From Flaccisagitta enflata (Eukaryota > Chaetognatha > Sagittoidea > Aphragmophora): a stretch of 64,000 bases of DNA. Numbering within the stretch: the stretch's first letter is position 1; each line of letters starts with the position of its first letter. The position numbers were made by a program, and so were the translations under genes. Of this stretch, positions 12,146 to 20,875 are shown one piece after another. A model generated the notes under the pieces. It was not told where the DNA came from. It searched no databases and saw nothing but the letters and a program-made list of their open reading frames with translations. Location of the stretch: positions 79,050,001 to 79,114,000 of the forward strand of contig OZ231126.1 in assembly GCA_965153355.1 (NCBI GenBank), read 5' to 3'.

Positions 12146-15100
12146 CTGTTACCTTCTTACAAGATGAAATGCGTAACGAATCTCTTGGTTAATTGCATCT
12201 TAAAATAAGCGAATAGCGTCGGAATCAAGATCGCGATTTTTTTTTTCTTGAAAAGGGTTGACGGAAAACTCTTATTTTGCATAGAAAATGAGAAATTCAA
12301 AAATCGAAGAACATCACCCTCTTCTAAATTCATTTCTCCACAAAGTGATGTTTTCAGAAATGCAAAATTCCATCGCATTCGGAAGATTAAGAGTTTTCCG
12401 TGAGACCAAACATTTTTTCTACCTTTTTCTTAGCGGGATTCTTCCCACTGTTTCGACCCATAAAACGCGTCGAAACTGATTCAGCTGCCCCAGGGTGACG
12501 CAATAATGTTAAATGAACTCATATCAACCAGACCCATACCTCAGAGAGCCATAGAGTCCATTTACAATCATGAATTTTGACAATTTCTTGTCATTTTCAA
12601 AAAAGAACGAATTGACTTTATCACTTAACCAATCACCCTGTTTATTTTGTTCCAGCCCACATATGAGGCGGTTATCCCTTTTCTTGGCCGGGGTTCATAA
12701 AATATGAGTATAATCTCCTAATTTAACAAAAAAACGAGGAATATAAGACAACCTCCTTGCGAAGATGAAGATATGAATGTCAAGAGCAATCTCAAATTAT
12801 CACTTAAGTTTTTTGTTTCTAAGCTGTTTTATCTCACTTTTTTTTTCTTTAACTCACTTCTATAGTTCTTTAAAAGATTTTGAACAGTTCCCACATCTTA
12901 GGACTATGTCCAGTGATAGTACACAAGTGTTGGACACAATACTTCGTCATTTTTTTAACTTGGTAAAGGTAAAAAGTAAGTGGCAAAGAAATCCCGTGCT
13001 CAAAAGAACCGCGTCTTATATCTTTGTGCGTCCACTCTCCGTGCATTTTGATACACTTTGGGTCAAGTGATCATTTTCACGTTTGAAACAGGATTCGAAG
13101 CCGTGATCGAGGATTTGGAGCCGGTGGCAGCGGAAGCGGAAGCAGACGATGAAGGACTCATTCAGGCATCCCTGATGGCATTGGACAGCGGCTACGAATC
13201 CAACATCACTTTGAATAAATCGGATAAGAAGGTAAGTTATGCATCGTTGACTTCCTTTGACAGTGTGAATAAGTATCCGACAGAACAAATTAGGGGATGT
13301 TGCAAAGTGGTATTATACCGACTGTTTGTCGTTTGAATGGAATCTCTTTGATAGGTCTTACGTATCTTTATCTATCGTGAAAAAAAAAACACACTTTTTT
13401 TTCCCAATCCAGCGCCTGTCTATATTCTTCAAAATGAACTAGGTTACTTTTTGCATGCGTTAAGTTTGTAACCGTGTAATATGTCGTCCACTCTAAGTCG
13501 TTCTTTATTTTCATTTATTGTTGGTGATGTTTTCATGAAAGTTCGTTTATCGTTTTTCAAGTCACTTACTTATGTGTCATCAAATTAATGTCATTCACCA
13601 CAGAGATAAATGTATTGTTCCTATTGTTTCTAGAATATCCTTCCTAAAAGTCTGTCATTTTCCCTTTCTTACATTCCTTCATTCATTCAGGTGCAATTTT
13701 CATCTGACAATACCCTAAACGGCTCCTTAAGCGAGATTCCCGATGTTATTTTGGATCCAGTTGCTGATGTGGATGATGTCATGTGAGTACTTAACTTAGA
13801 TGAAAACATGTGGGAAATGAAAGACGTATATTGACTTGAGTCTGTAACGGTATTACGCCATGTTAACTCTTACATTGATGACATTCACGAGAGTAATCGA
13901 CTTCAATGAAACCAATAAAATACGCTCTTTCCTGGTTTAGGTTCATTTCAAAAGTTCGCTTTTCAAACTATTTTCCAAATGTTTCGAAGGTATATTATTG
14001 ATATCATCTGCAAGACACGAAGGAGGCATTTTGTAAACATCTAGAATCGTTTCGTAACTGTAGACTTAGATTGTGCCGTTGAGGAACTTGGAAGCGTCCC
14101 GTTAATGTTATGTTATGTCAATGAAAATGTCAACATACCATCTTGGCCATAAATATAAGCACAGTAGGTGTATAAGTTGATTTATTGGCTAGAAGTGAGC
14201 AGCAAACATATCAGACTGCATCTTATTTTTAGTGTAACCATGTTGGGCATCCACCACCGCCTGCATTCACTTTGGCATTGACTGGTAGAGAGACTGGAGG
14301 TACTCTGGAGTAAGGTTGTGTCAAACCATTTATGCGATTCATTTCAGCCCTGCTTTGTATGTTGTTTTCCCTTGTTTCTCCAGGTTTTTCGTTTAAATCT
14401 TTGAGTTCTCAATTGGATTGAGATCAAAATTGATGTGGGCTAAACCTAGACGAGCTTAACTTGTCGATCTTACAGTATATTTGGGGTAGTGTGCAAGTGC
14501 ACCATTCTCCATAAACTAAGAAAGATTTGCCCAACCACACTTGCAAAAGGCAAATGTTTTATTCATTTGGCTCTCATTTCTAAACAAATAAAGATACAGG
14601 AACCAGCTTGGTCTTATTTGATAGATTTTTTGAAGATACAAATTTTGAAAAAAAAAACATCTCTCTGGTATTAAAATTGAGCGAGTTATGACACTTTAAA
14701 GCTGTGCTTATATTTATGGCCAAGATGGTAGCAAGAAAAAGGCATTTTAAAAATATCAGTCATTGAAGTCAATAAATGGTTCTCGAGACATTTAATGCAT
14801 AATGCACAGTGTAAGATGCATCTACTATTGACGTGCAATAACTTCAAGCTATCGGAGAATGTTTTACAATCTCATTTTCTACAATTTGTCTTTTTCAACA
14901 GTGAAACTGACCAAGAAGAAAAAGTTGAAGAAAGTGAAAGTGTAAAAGAAGAGGGAGAAAAGGCCACAAAACCTCCTGAAGAGACCCGATTAGAAAAACT
15001 GATGACGGATCTGAGAAAAAAAGAAAAAGAATCTCAACTACCCAATGGAAAAATCACTCTTGATGAAGCAATAGAGCAGGAGATAAACATACAGGTATAT

Positions 15101-17713
15101 ATATCCATATTTCTCATGATGAAAACATACCCATACTCCGTGTACTTTAATGTTATCTTCTAGACATAGTATCAGGTTTTCACTGTCCTTCGTTTCAGTC
15201 TTTTTTTTCCTGTGTCTTGTTGCGTCTTGTCTTGTAAAGTTTGATAATTCTCTCTTAATTTTTTTGCCGTGTTGCAGCTTGAAAAGGGAATAAGTATGGA
15301 TACTACTGGCAAAATGGATAAAATCGTGAGCAGGTGAGAAGAGGACTGAATCTATTGTTTAGTGAGGTGCTTGTCAACTGTCAAAGCTTGAATGTTACAA
15401 ATATGTTCAATCGTCGCAGATACACTCTAATGGGTCTTTTTTTTTCTGCAGGGAAATAAAAGTTAAATATGGGTTTACAAACGTTATGATCTACATTGGG
15501 AATTTCATTCGCAAAAGACGACAAAAGGAATCCAAACAACGCAAAGGAAATGACAAGTCCATCATCGTTTATGAAAAAGGTAGGGTATACAAACAAAGTG
15601 GTTCTACTGAAGAAAACATGAGTTTTGAAATAGATTTCATTACTATCTCGTCATGTATATATTCCTCATGTATTCTTTCGATCAATGTAAAATTGTAGAT
15701 TGCCACGTATTGATTGATAATATAATAATTAGGGATGTGGAAGCGGTCGATTTTTATGCCGCTTCCACCGCTTCCGCTTCCGCTTCCGCTTCCATTTTAC
15801 AGTTCAAATACTAGTAGCTATCCCATCCTCCAAATTGGAAGCGGTCAATCGCTTCCACATCCCTAATAATAATCCATGTGTCTCTTCAGGGACTTATGAA
15901 GACAAACCTCTCTCCACCTCCAACAAAGGCAAACCCTCAGCTTCGCAATCCATCAACGAACAGGTGCAAAACCAGGGTCCAAGGGTTTTGACTCATGGCG
16001 TCTTGTCATCTAGTTTCAAAGACTTATATTTGCGCATTTGCATTTTCCTGAATCTGTCTTTATCAATCCTGAAACCTGAAATGTAAGGATTTATAGACAG
16101 TTGAATGGTTGATCATATTTTCATTTTATGCTCAAGAAATGAGACCTACGCGCGTATTAAAAGAAATTAATGACATCCATTTTGACTCATTATCTTAACT
16201 CTTTTCCGTTGTTTTAGTTAAAATGCCCTCCCGTTTCTCTTTCTCCTGTCCATCAGCACCGAAATATTGTGACGCTTCCTTGAGGTACATGAATAACCTC
16301 TTTTGACTTAAAAGTCTGCTTTCAATCTCTTCAGTTTTTAGTCGCGTGCTACACGACTTTACACCCCGCCTTGTCGGCTTGTCGGTCCGTCAGTTGGTCG
16401 GTCGGATGGCCCTCCTTGTACGTTCTTACATTTTTGCTGTCTTTGGCCTCACTGCTCCTACCTAAGTGCCCTAGTGACCTCAAATATGGCCCCTGCCCAC
16501 TTGCACGCGACTGTGCCGTGTGCCGTGTATCCGGCCTTGTTAGTTTCGCGATAAATCCCATTATTAACACATACAGTTAAATTTTAGAGGACCAACAAAT
16601 TTTATCTGTTAAAAGGGGTGTCTTGGCTAATATTTTCTTTTCTTTCCTATATTGGCAATAAAGGAAATAAAAGAAAATTTGTTGAAGGGACTAAGAATAA
16701 GTATCTGTCATAGGCGGAATTCCGTTAAAAGCGGGTCGGTTGGAGCGGGGTTCAACTGTACATCTTCATTTTTGCATGACTCATCATTTTTTTCAGCGAC
16801 TGTCTCTTTTCGTTCTCTGCACTTGCTGTATACAATACCTTGTTGCACTTTAGCTTCTTAAACAAGAAGAAAAAAAACCACAGAATGTCCACTTTTATTT
16901 GCCCGCATGCCTCTGACTGCAAAGCTGTTGTAATGCACCTGAGGTGTGGCCCAATTTCTAGTAGGATGCTTCTGAATCGCACTGATTGACTCCGTTATGT
17001 GTTGTCCAGTCTGTCTGCCAAGAATATGTTGTGCCCTTTTATGTTACTAACCCATCTTAAGAATATATATCTGATTTATCCACTTTTTTTTATCCATTTG
17101 CCATTTCTATTGTTATTTCAGGGGTTCCCGGCTATGTGTTTCTATCCCGTTGAATTTCCCAAGGTAAATATTGTCACAATATATTACAGACAAAGAAGAA
17201 ATTTTCAGAAACAAGTGACGCGGAGTCACAATATCGTTGCGGACGGGTGGACAGGGGCATCCAACCTTAATCCACTCAATCATATACAAAAACTAAACAA
17301 AACGCTCGTTTTTCCACTTTTTATGATATGATATGATGATGTAGGTCGGCCGTTGCCAACATTGCGGAGACGTTGGCGCATCTTTGTCTCGCTCACCACG
17401 GACCAACGGAGGGATGGACGGACAAAGCCTGTTATAGAGTTGCGTGTCCGCCACTAAAATCAAATGTAAATTCTACTATCTCTAATGCGGTAGTCGACAT
17501 AATTTCACCTTTTCATGTAAAGATTTCAAACAGAGGTTGATTCCCTTTTCTCAGAAATACATGCGCGAGTTTGGTTCGTTGCTGCTGGATCCTTCCTTCG
17601 AGGATAAAATGGAGAAGCTCTTACTAGAGCAAGTGAAGATGCTCAAAGCCAGAGGAACGACTGGAGATTACTCCATGTTCTCCATGGGGAGGGGGATGTG
17701 TAAATGGAGATGA
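5578..17713 (+). CDS. Gene 1: unrecognised multi-exon hydrophilic protein (5' incomplete)
   Basis: Proposed join: ?-5860, 6230-6704, 7213-7345, 7560-7692, 8151-8324, 8547-8734, 9097-9241, 13092-13231, 13691-13782, 14902-15094, 15278-15333, 15452-15579, 15890-15963, 17122-17163, 17555-17713. All introns are GT/AG and every junction agrees in phase, giving at least 710 residues and a TGA stop at 17711-17713. The protein has an Asn homopolymer in its N-terminal part, a basic/acidic mixed middle likely to form coiled coils, a Gly/Arg linker, an acidic region and a C-terminal helix-like segment. No signal peptide or membrane segment is seen. I do not recognise the family; a cytoskeletal or scaffold role is only a guess from composition. 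The true start codon and 5' exons were not identified. The 3.85-kb intron 9242-13091 could hide further exons. Confidence 0.75.
5774..5860 (+). CDS. Gene 1, first supported exon (5' border uncertain)
   Basis: The frame reads SGNGLPELWDSRRKPIITKD and on to a donor at CAAC|GTAAAA. The acceptor could be TTTAGGCCAG before 5774 or TTTCCAG before 5585; both give the same frame. The one base left over pairs with the two opening bases of the next exon. Confidence 0.5.
5882..6216. repeat. (ATTC)n/(ATCC)n intronic microsatellite
   Basis: A tetranucleotide array, ATTC with an ATCC block at about 5920-5980, fills nearly all of the intron between 5860 and 6230. The IHSFIHSF-type open frame is an artefact. 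Confidence 0.95.
6230..6704 (+). CDS. Gene 1 exon with Asn homopolymer
   Basis: Acceptor ATTCCAG, donor AACAG|GTTTCA. The 158-codon segment opens ASTFHLPSLNSASKITRR, has short NNN clusters, then a run of more than 25 Asn encoded by (AAC)n at about 6499-6585 with one Lys. It ends in a charged segment (PRKLTGPEEEVRDLTSVL). The alternative Thr-rich frame starting at 6299 (TTTT) is the shadow frame: it has no matching splice phase. Expansion of AAC explains the homopolymer. Confidence 0.75.
6936..7076 (-). mobile_element. Hairpin-ended element, GTGCTTTGTCGCAC subtype
   Basis: Plus-strand text begins AACAAGGCCAAGTAGGCCAA, passes GTGTGGATCGTCGAACGAAT and a GACCGACAGACC tract, and ends with the hairpin GGTGCTTTGTCGCACC followed by CAAAAA. 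It lies in the intron 6705-7212 of gene 1 and is about 140 bp, with no coding content. Confidence 0.75.
7213..7345 (+). CDS. Gene 1 exon, charged helical segment
   Basis: Acceptor TGACCTCAG, donor AACT|GTGAGT. It encodes a basic-acidic helix-like stretch (ARRMSKDFRREKRQLDDEHN). The phase fits both neighbours. Heptad-like Leu spacing suggests a coiled coil; this is inference. Confidence 0.75.
7560..7692 (+). CDS. Gene 1 exon, continuation of helix and Gly/Arg linker
   Basis: Acceptor TTTTTATCTAG, donor GCAAG|GTACGT. It continues the helix (IRDELEDCVAETSDPGK) and ends in a Gly/Arg-rich linker (QKGGRGGGEAQ). One nucleotide is carried to the next exon. Confidence 0.75.
7725..7885. repeat. Two direct ~80-bp repeats in intron
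   Basis: The block TGGTGTTTAGGGG...GAGACAAGTAA..CTC...GGTAGGAGGCCATTCTGG occurs at about 7728-7798 and again, diverged, at about 7808-7880. It is local duplication with no coding sense. Confidence 0.6.
7895..8077. mobile_element. Small MITE with TACTGTTGAATCC ends
   Basis: The ends TACTGTTGAATCCCGCTCTA and TAGAGCAGGATTTAACTGTA are inverted copies, about 180 bp apart, inside a gene 1 intron. Terminal TA on each side would suit a Tc1/mariner-type target. A related, more decayed pair is at 16572-16762. Confidence 0.65.
8151..8324 (+). CDS. Gene 1 exon with internal 13-residue duplication
   Basis: Acceptor CTCGTTTTAG, donor AACAG|GTATGT. It encodes DEGKLLLSSFSDETRFPE followed by two near-identical copies of IEGGDGNARQRR, a local coding duplication of about 39 bp. 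Composition is basic and polar; no domain is recognised. Confidence 0.75.
8547..8734 (+). CDS. Gene 1 exon
   Basis: Acceptor GTTTCTATAG, donor CGCAA|GTAAGC. It opens with a Gly/Ser-rich part (KGGEGRGTSVKSGEGNG) and ends in a more ordered segment (FETLKKCWNHKFADPNKV). Phase agrees on both sides. Confidence 0.75.
9097..9241 (+). CDS. Gene 1 exon
   Basis: Acceptor AAATGCTTAAG, donor GAGAG|GTTGGG just before a long GA array. It encodes VREARNRIGRTLRGYHSSSK and a Pro/Ser-rich tail. The donor is weaker than the others, but the phase matches the exon at 13092. Confidence 0.68.
9251..9330. repeat. (GA)n microsatellite
   Basis: About 40 GA units directly after the splice donor at 9241. Open frames through it are artefacts. 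Confidence 0.97.
9348..9625. mobile_element. Inverted-repeat element built from TTTCAACCCGTTGAAA units
   Basis: Outer arms of about 60 bp (TATTTGTGGATATGTCAGCA and complement) enclose five copies of the near-palindromic word TTTCAAC(C/G)(C/G)GTTGAAA spaced about 32 bp apart by ATCTCTCATTNTGGCATA-like spacers. It is a MITE-like structure with an internal palindrome array inside the long intron of gene 1. Confidence 0.75.
9748..9800. repeat. (CAGA)n microsatellite
   Basis: About 12 CAGA units. The text upstream (CCTAGGAGTGGGCAGGGGCA, AAAAGGCCTG) resembles decayed hairpin-element sequence. Confidence 0.9.
9801..11090. other. AT-rich intron sequence
   Basis: Part of the 3.85-kb gene 1 intron. 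It is very AT-rich from about 10550 to 10975. No exon with borders in phase 1/1 is apparent. Confidence 0.5.
11100..11935. repeat. (CTTT)n array with CTT end
   Basis: Over 700 bp of CTTT with interruptions, then CTT from about 11840. The 333-codon FFLSFFLS frame is a translation of the repeat, not a gene. Confidence 0.97.
12069..12142. repeat. (CT)n microsatellite
   Basis: About 36 CT units in the gene 1 intron. Confidence 0.97.
12143..13091. other. Intron sequence, no feature seen
   Basis: The rest of the long intron. Several short open frames occur but none has convincing borders or composition. Confidence 0.4.
13092..13231 (+). CDS. Gene 1 exon, acidic segment
   Basis: Acceptor TTGAAACAG, donor AAGAAG|GTAAGT (strong). 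It encodes FEAVIEDLEPVAAEAEADDE and then ALDSGYESNITLNKSDKK. The phase joins the exon at 9241 across a 3.85-kb intron. Confidence 0.78.
13691..13782 (+). CDS. Gene 1 exon
   Basis: Acceptor CATTCATTCAG, donor TCAT|GTGAGT. It encodes VQFSSDNTLNGSLSEIPDVI and an acidic end. Two bases are left for the next exon. Confidence 0.75.
14126..14750 (-). mobile_element. Deleted Tc1/mariner-type transposon in gene 1 intron
   Basis: Inverted ends of about 28 bp (CCATCTTGGCCATAAATATA at 14139 and its complement ending near 14730) flank a remnant whose minus strand encodes the C-terminal part of a transposase. At about 620 bp it is far below a full mariner-like length, so most of the gene is gone. It sits between two gene 1 exons. 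Confidence 0.75.
14222..14430 (-). pseudogene. Tc1/mariner transposase, C-terminal remnant
   Basis: The minus strand reads DLNPIEN, the conserved word around the last catalytic acidic residue in Tc1-type transposases. A damaged middle with at least three stops follows, then LTPEYLQSLYQSMPK and QAVVDAQHGYT, the usual ending (SMPxRxxAVIxAxGGxTxY). The N-terminal DNA-binding part and the first catalytic Asp are missing. It cannot make an active enzyme. Confidence 0.8.
14902..15094 (+). CDS. Gene 1 exon, Glu/Lys-rich coiled-coil candidate
   Basis: Acceptor TTTTTCAACAG, donor ATACAG|GTATAT. It is strongly charged (EEKVEESESVKEEGEKATK, then TRLEKLMTDLRKKEKE), then GKITLDEAIEQEINIQ. It probably forms an extended helix. 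Confidence 0.78.
15278..15333 (+). CDS. Gene 1 short exon
   Basis: Acceptor GTGTTGCAG, donor AGCAG|GTGAGA. It encodes LEKGISMDTTGKMDKIVS. Two bases are carried over and make Arg with the first base of the next exon. Confidence 0.72.
15452..15579 (+). CDS. Gene 1 exon, basic
   Basis: Acceptor TTTTTCTGCAG (strong polypyrimidine), donor AAAAG|GTAGGG. It encodes EIKVKYGFTNVMIYIGNF followed by a basic cluster (RKRRQKESKQRKGN), which could serve nuclear import or nucleic-acid/phosphate contact. Confidence 0.77.
15724..15873. mobile_element. 150-bp MITE with TTAGGGATGTGGAAGCG ends
   Basis: TTAGGGATGTGGAAGCGGTC at the left and its inverted copy (GCTTCCACATCCCTAAT) at the right, each next to TAATA(A)T, enclose a CCGCTT repeat. 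It lies in a gene 1 intron just upstream of the acceptor at 15889. The TAATAAT flanks could be a target duplication. Confidence 0.75.
15890..15963 (+). CDS. Gene 1 exon
   Basis: Acceptor GTCTCTTCAG, donor GAACAG|GTGCAA. It encodes GTYEDKPLSTSNKGKPSASQ and ends SINEQ in phase 0. Confidence 0.72.
16336..16551 (+). mobile_element. Hairpin-ended element, CTGCTCCTGCCC subtype
   Basis: It starts TTTTTAGTCGCGTGCTACAC (hairpin with one mismatch), has the GTCGGTCCGTCAGTTGGTCG tract, then CTTTGGCCTCACTGCTCCTA, GGCCCCTGCCCACTTGCACG, and ends GTGTATCCGGCCTTGTT. Size and order match 28482-28679 and 35803-36007. It lies inside a gene 1 intron. Confidence 0.8.
16572..16762. mobile_element. Decayed small MITE
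   Basis: ACAGTTAAATTTTAGAGGAC at the left and the complement-like GGTTGGAGCGGGGTTCAACT GTA at the right resemble the termini of 7895-8077. Pairing is imperfect. Confidence 0.4.
17122..17163 (+). CDS. Gene 1 14-codon exon
   Basis: Acceptor TTGTTATTTCAG, donor CCCAAG|GTAAAT. It encodes GFPAMCFYPVEFPK, phase 0 on both sides. It is short but has good borders. Confidence 0.68.
17205..17458 (-). mobile_element. Hairpin-family element, GTTGCGTGTCCGC subtype
   Basis: Plus-strand order: GTGACGCGGAGTCACAATAT, GTTGCGGACGGGTGGACAGG, ACCAACGGAGGGATGGACGG, then TATAGAGTTGCGTGTCCGCC and ACTAAAAT. It shares its layout with 45271-45441 and 57233-57446, but the AACAAGGCC end is replaced by GTGACGCGGAGTC. It lies in the last intron of gene 1. 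Confidence 0.65.
17555..17713 (+). CDS. Gene 1 terminal exon with stop
   Basis: Acceptor CCCTTTTCTCAG, in phase 0 with the preceding exon. It encodes KYMREFGSLLLDPSFEDKME, KLLLEQVKMLKARG and a Gly/Met-rich end, stop TGA at 17711-17713. The helical end with regular Leu spacing may pack with a partner; the family is unknown. Confidence 0.78.
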   Translation, partial: KYMREFGSLLLDPSFEDKMEKLLLEQVKMLKARGTTGDYSMFSMGRGMCKWR

Positions 17714-18406
17714 TGAGATGAAAATGATTTGAAGAGAAATTGCAAGGAGTTGAGAGAGGAAGAAAAATCAAGATTTGAAGTAACCAAAGAAGTATGTAGA
17801 TCAACTTGAAGATTGGTAGGGGGGATAGAGGTAAGGAATTATCAAGGATGTTTTCTTCTAACGCTCTTTCCTTTGATCCGTCGTCGCATCTCTACAAGAG
17901 GGCCTGAAGATCATTTGATGGGTTGATCCCTCCATCAGTCCGTCCTTCCGTATGTCCAATTGTCCATTGCGACTCTTCCGATATAACGAGGATGGCGCAT
18001 TGAGTTGTCCGATCGGACTGGTTATTTTTGTAACTGTCCTTAGGGGCAGAATCGGAAAATTAGAAAATGGTCATGAAGAAGGTCAATGTCAGTAAATAAG
18101 GGAATTATGGGAACGAATAGGGTCCATACAATAGTACACCCTGTCTTAATGGTTTCTCATTGAAACAAAACCTTGATATATATTACTAATTATTTGTGAT
18201 AAAGCCGCAAAATTGCATGATTGTGCCTTTTAACTTTCACTTCTGTTTCCAAACCGCATTCATTAAAACCCGCATTCTTTGCAATTTGATTACGTGTATT
18301 CTTTTCTTTTTTTTCGACAAAATGAGACAAAAAATATTGATAAAGTTATCCAATGGTTTTTGGGTATGAGCGAATCAAAATCCTTGTATATTTAAGTTAC
18401 TCTTTT
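17714..18406. other. 3' flank of gene 1
   Basis: Probably 3' UTR and intergenic DNA. No clear AATAAA close to the stop was found, and no other gene is seen. Confidence 0.4.
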
Positions 18407-18467
18407 TAGTCCGTCGGTCTATCTAAGTTGAGTGTTTCCCGGCCCTCCCCTACCGTCCGCTACTGTT

Positions 18468-18805
18468 TGGCAGCGGCGTAAGAGAGAAAAGATTTTTAGG
18501 ATTTCCACCCCCAATTGGTGTCCAACAAATCAAGTCTCACAATTGAAACCAACTTGCAATTCTTATCATATTACTGCAACTTCCTAGCAAATAAACAGTA
18601 CATTTTTTGTTTCTTTCTTTTCCTTTCCTTCTTTTTTTTTTCGTCTTTTTTTTTTTTTTTTTTTTTTTTTGTCTTTTTTTCCTGTTTTGGTTTCCTTGCC
18701 CCTTTTTTTTCTTGGTTAATTTAGTGTCCCGACAACTTTAGTGTCTCGACAACAGGGACTTCCATGGAGGTCCCGGAAGACCCTTTTCCTACGCCGCTAC
18801 TTTTA
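18468..18805. mobile_element. Element with GCAGCGGCGTA ends
   Basis: The left end GGCAGCGGCGTAAGAGAGAA with TTTCCACC...GTGTCCAACAAAT and the right end AGTGTCTCGACAACAGGGAC TTCCATGG...CCTACGCCGCTAC are inverted at their tips. The middle is T-rich. The left half alone occurs at 31979-32060 and the right half alone at 39527-39602. Confidence 0.6.
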
Positions 18806-18955
18806 GGGTTGTCCAACACAAGAACACATGACAGGCAGAGGCAGTTGATATGCCCCACTACAGACAGTTTTCGACATCTACTCGATCCTAATTGTCACAG
18901 CGAATATAGAGCCGCCGTGACACGCGACTAGGAATGCCTAATTCAGATTGCGCTG

Positions 18956-19015
18956 CCATGCTGTTGTTGCTGTTGTTGTTGTTGTTGTTGTTGTTGCTTG
19001 CTGTGTTGCTGTTGC

Positions 19016-19049
<34 letters not shown>

Positions 19050-19184
19050 GCTGTTGCTGTTGTTGTCGTTGTTGTTATTGTTATTGCAGTTGTTGTTGTT
19101 GTTGCTGTTGTTACCGCTGATGCTGTTGTTGTTGTTGATGTTGCTGTTGCTGTTGTTGTTGCTGTTGTTGTTGTTGTTGGTTAG

Positions 19185-19223
<39 letters not shown>

Positions 19224-19225
19224 TT
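18956..19225. repeat. (TTG)n array
   Basis: About 270 bp of TTG/CTG triplets. Poly-Leu/Val/Cys frames are artefacts. Confidence 0.96.
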
Positions 19226-19463
19226 GATAAACTTGGGTAGATTATGCTTTTGACCTCGTAGCACCTTTGGATTTTCTCCACTCTCGAATTCTTACCTGAT
19301 TGATCTGATGGCCAAGTTGTCCGAGAGTGAAAGAGAAGATGACATACATGTCAAGACGAGGATGACTATGAGGTATAATAGATTTGGAATGCGGTGAAGG
19401 ATGAGGAGAAGTAGTATGGGCAGGAGGAGGAGCAGGAGCAGGAGAAAAGGAAATTTCACGAGT

Positions 19464-19541
19464 TTTAGGTCACTTGCTACGCGACTCTGTAAGCCACTAT
19501 TATGTCCGCCAGCCCGTCAGTCGGTCTGTTGTGTCGGTTAC
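19464..19541 (+). mobile_element. Hairpin end of a truncated element
   Basis: GTCACTTGCTACGCGACTCT followed by a GTCCGCCAGCCCGTCAGTCG tract; the rest of the element is absent. Confidence 0.6.
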
Positions 19542-19967
19542 AAATTTCTTCTTTGGACAAGATAATAATTGTGATGCTAACATTGCTAACAAAATAAGCA
19601 TTCCTCAAATATCTCCAAGTCCTCAAATTCCTTGAGAAAACGTACGGAAAACAGAATCAAACGTGCATTGTAAATCTTTGCCGACTACCCGCTTAACTAA
19701 TATCATCCAGAAAGCGTAAATATTGTGATATAGAAATATACTTGAGCTTCACCTCATTGTATTTATTCAAAAGAGTGAGAAGGTGAGGGAGGTAAAGAAA
19801 GGTGAGGGAATGATAAAGATGAGGGAGTAAAGAGAATAAACAGAGGAAGAACAGAGGAAGAACAGAAATGGCCGAGGAAGAAGAGGAGCCGAAGGAGGAG
19901 GAGCAGGAGGAGGAAGGGCAAGAGAAAAAATACAGAGGGAAAAGAACTAGTCATCCAAGGATCGCAC

Positions 19968-20348
19968 ATGGTCAGCGGTACCCGATGCCCTGCTTGGAGT
20001 GATTAGCTGCAGAGGTGGGAGGAGAGCAGGGCAGCGTCCAAAAGGCCGATGTCCTGTAAGACACAGGGTCGAATTTCCAGATGTCCTGAGAAGGCTCATT
20101 TGAGGCTTTTGGGGTTACTTTCCTTGTTATTCAATGAAAAAAATTGAATTTTATTCCATTTCATTGTCAATTTTCCATGTTATTCAACATGAATTTTGCA
20201 TTTATCTCAAAATTTGGTCAATTTTCCATGTTTTTCAATGGGAACATGAGGCTCAGAAGCTTTGGTGGGGGGGCAGGGACGATGGACGTAATGGATGGAC
20301 GTGTCTGGAAATTCATCCCTGTATTCTACAGGACATTTGCCCTTTGTA
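19968..20348. mobile_element. Element with ATGTCCTGTA inverted ends
   Basis: GGCCGATGTCCTGTAAGACA near 20044 and the inverse CCTGTATTCTACAGGACATT near 20320 pair, with GAATTTCCAGA inside both. Upstream GGTCAGCGGTACCCGATGCC links it to the GCAGCGGCCC family (34397-35255). It is AT-rich in the middle, with two diverged TCAATTTTCCATGTT copies. Confidence 0.55.
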
Positions 20349-20403
20349 AATGCTGCCCAAAAAAGTATATAAGATCTAAAATGGCCCGCGAGAGCCCATT
20401 TAC

Positions 20404-20607
20404 TCGCTTTCTCTCAGCCGTAATAAAAAGAAAATTACGTGGATGTTTTTCCAAACCATCTTTTTCTTTTCTTTTTGCTCGAGATTTTGACTTGTTTTGA
20501 GATGGCGCTGAAATGAGGCTTTGTTCAGCGTCGAGATGATCTTCTTTTACACCATTGCTCCATATAGTTATGCAATTTTCTGCCACAGATGAAAGTCTTC
20601 TTCTCAT
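20404..20607 (-). CDS. Possible first exon of an unknown gene
   Basis: The minus strand starts TAAAATGAG and reads 68 codons (MRRRLSSVAENCITIWSNG, then SKSRAKRKEKDGLEKHPR) up to a donor AGCGA|GTAAAT. The frame stays open past the donor but enters the repeat at 20348. Codon mix and basic composition look protein-like, yet no following exon was identified. No family is recognised. Confidence 0.32.
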
Positions 20608-20694
20608 TTTACCTGGATGTTCAGCGGGTAGGCTAACAGCATCACCTGGATGTTCAATGCATATGCCCTTTCAGATTTTGTTTCCTTTCTATTT

Positions 20695-20875
20695 CTTTCT
20701 CTGTCTGTCTCTCTGTCTGTCTCTGTCTGTCTGTCTCTCTGTCTGTGTCTGTCTCTGTCTGTCTGTCTCTCTGTCTGATCTGTCTCTGTCTGTCTTGTCT
20801 GCCCTCTCTCTATCTCTCTCTTTTCTTCTTTTCATTCTCTCTCTCTATTCTCTCTCTCTCTCCTCTCTCTCTCCA
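20695..20875. repeat. TCTG/TC microsatellite
   Basis: Mixed CTGT and CT units. Overlapping frames are artefacts. Confidence 0.9.
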
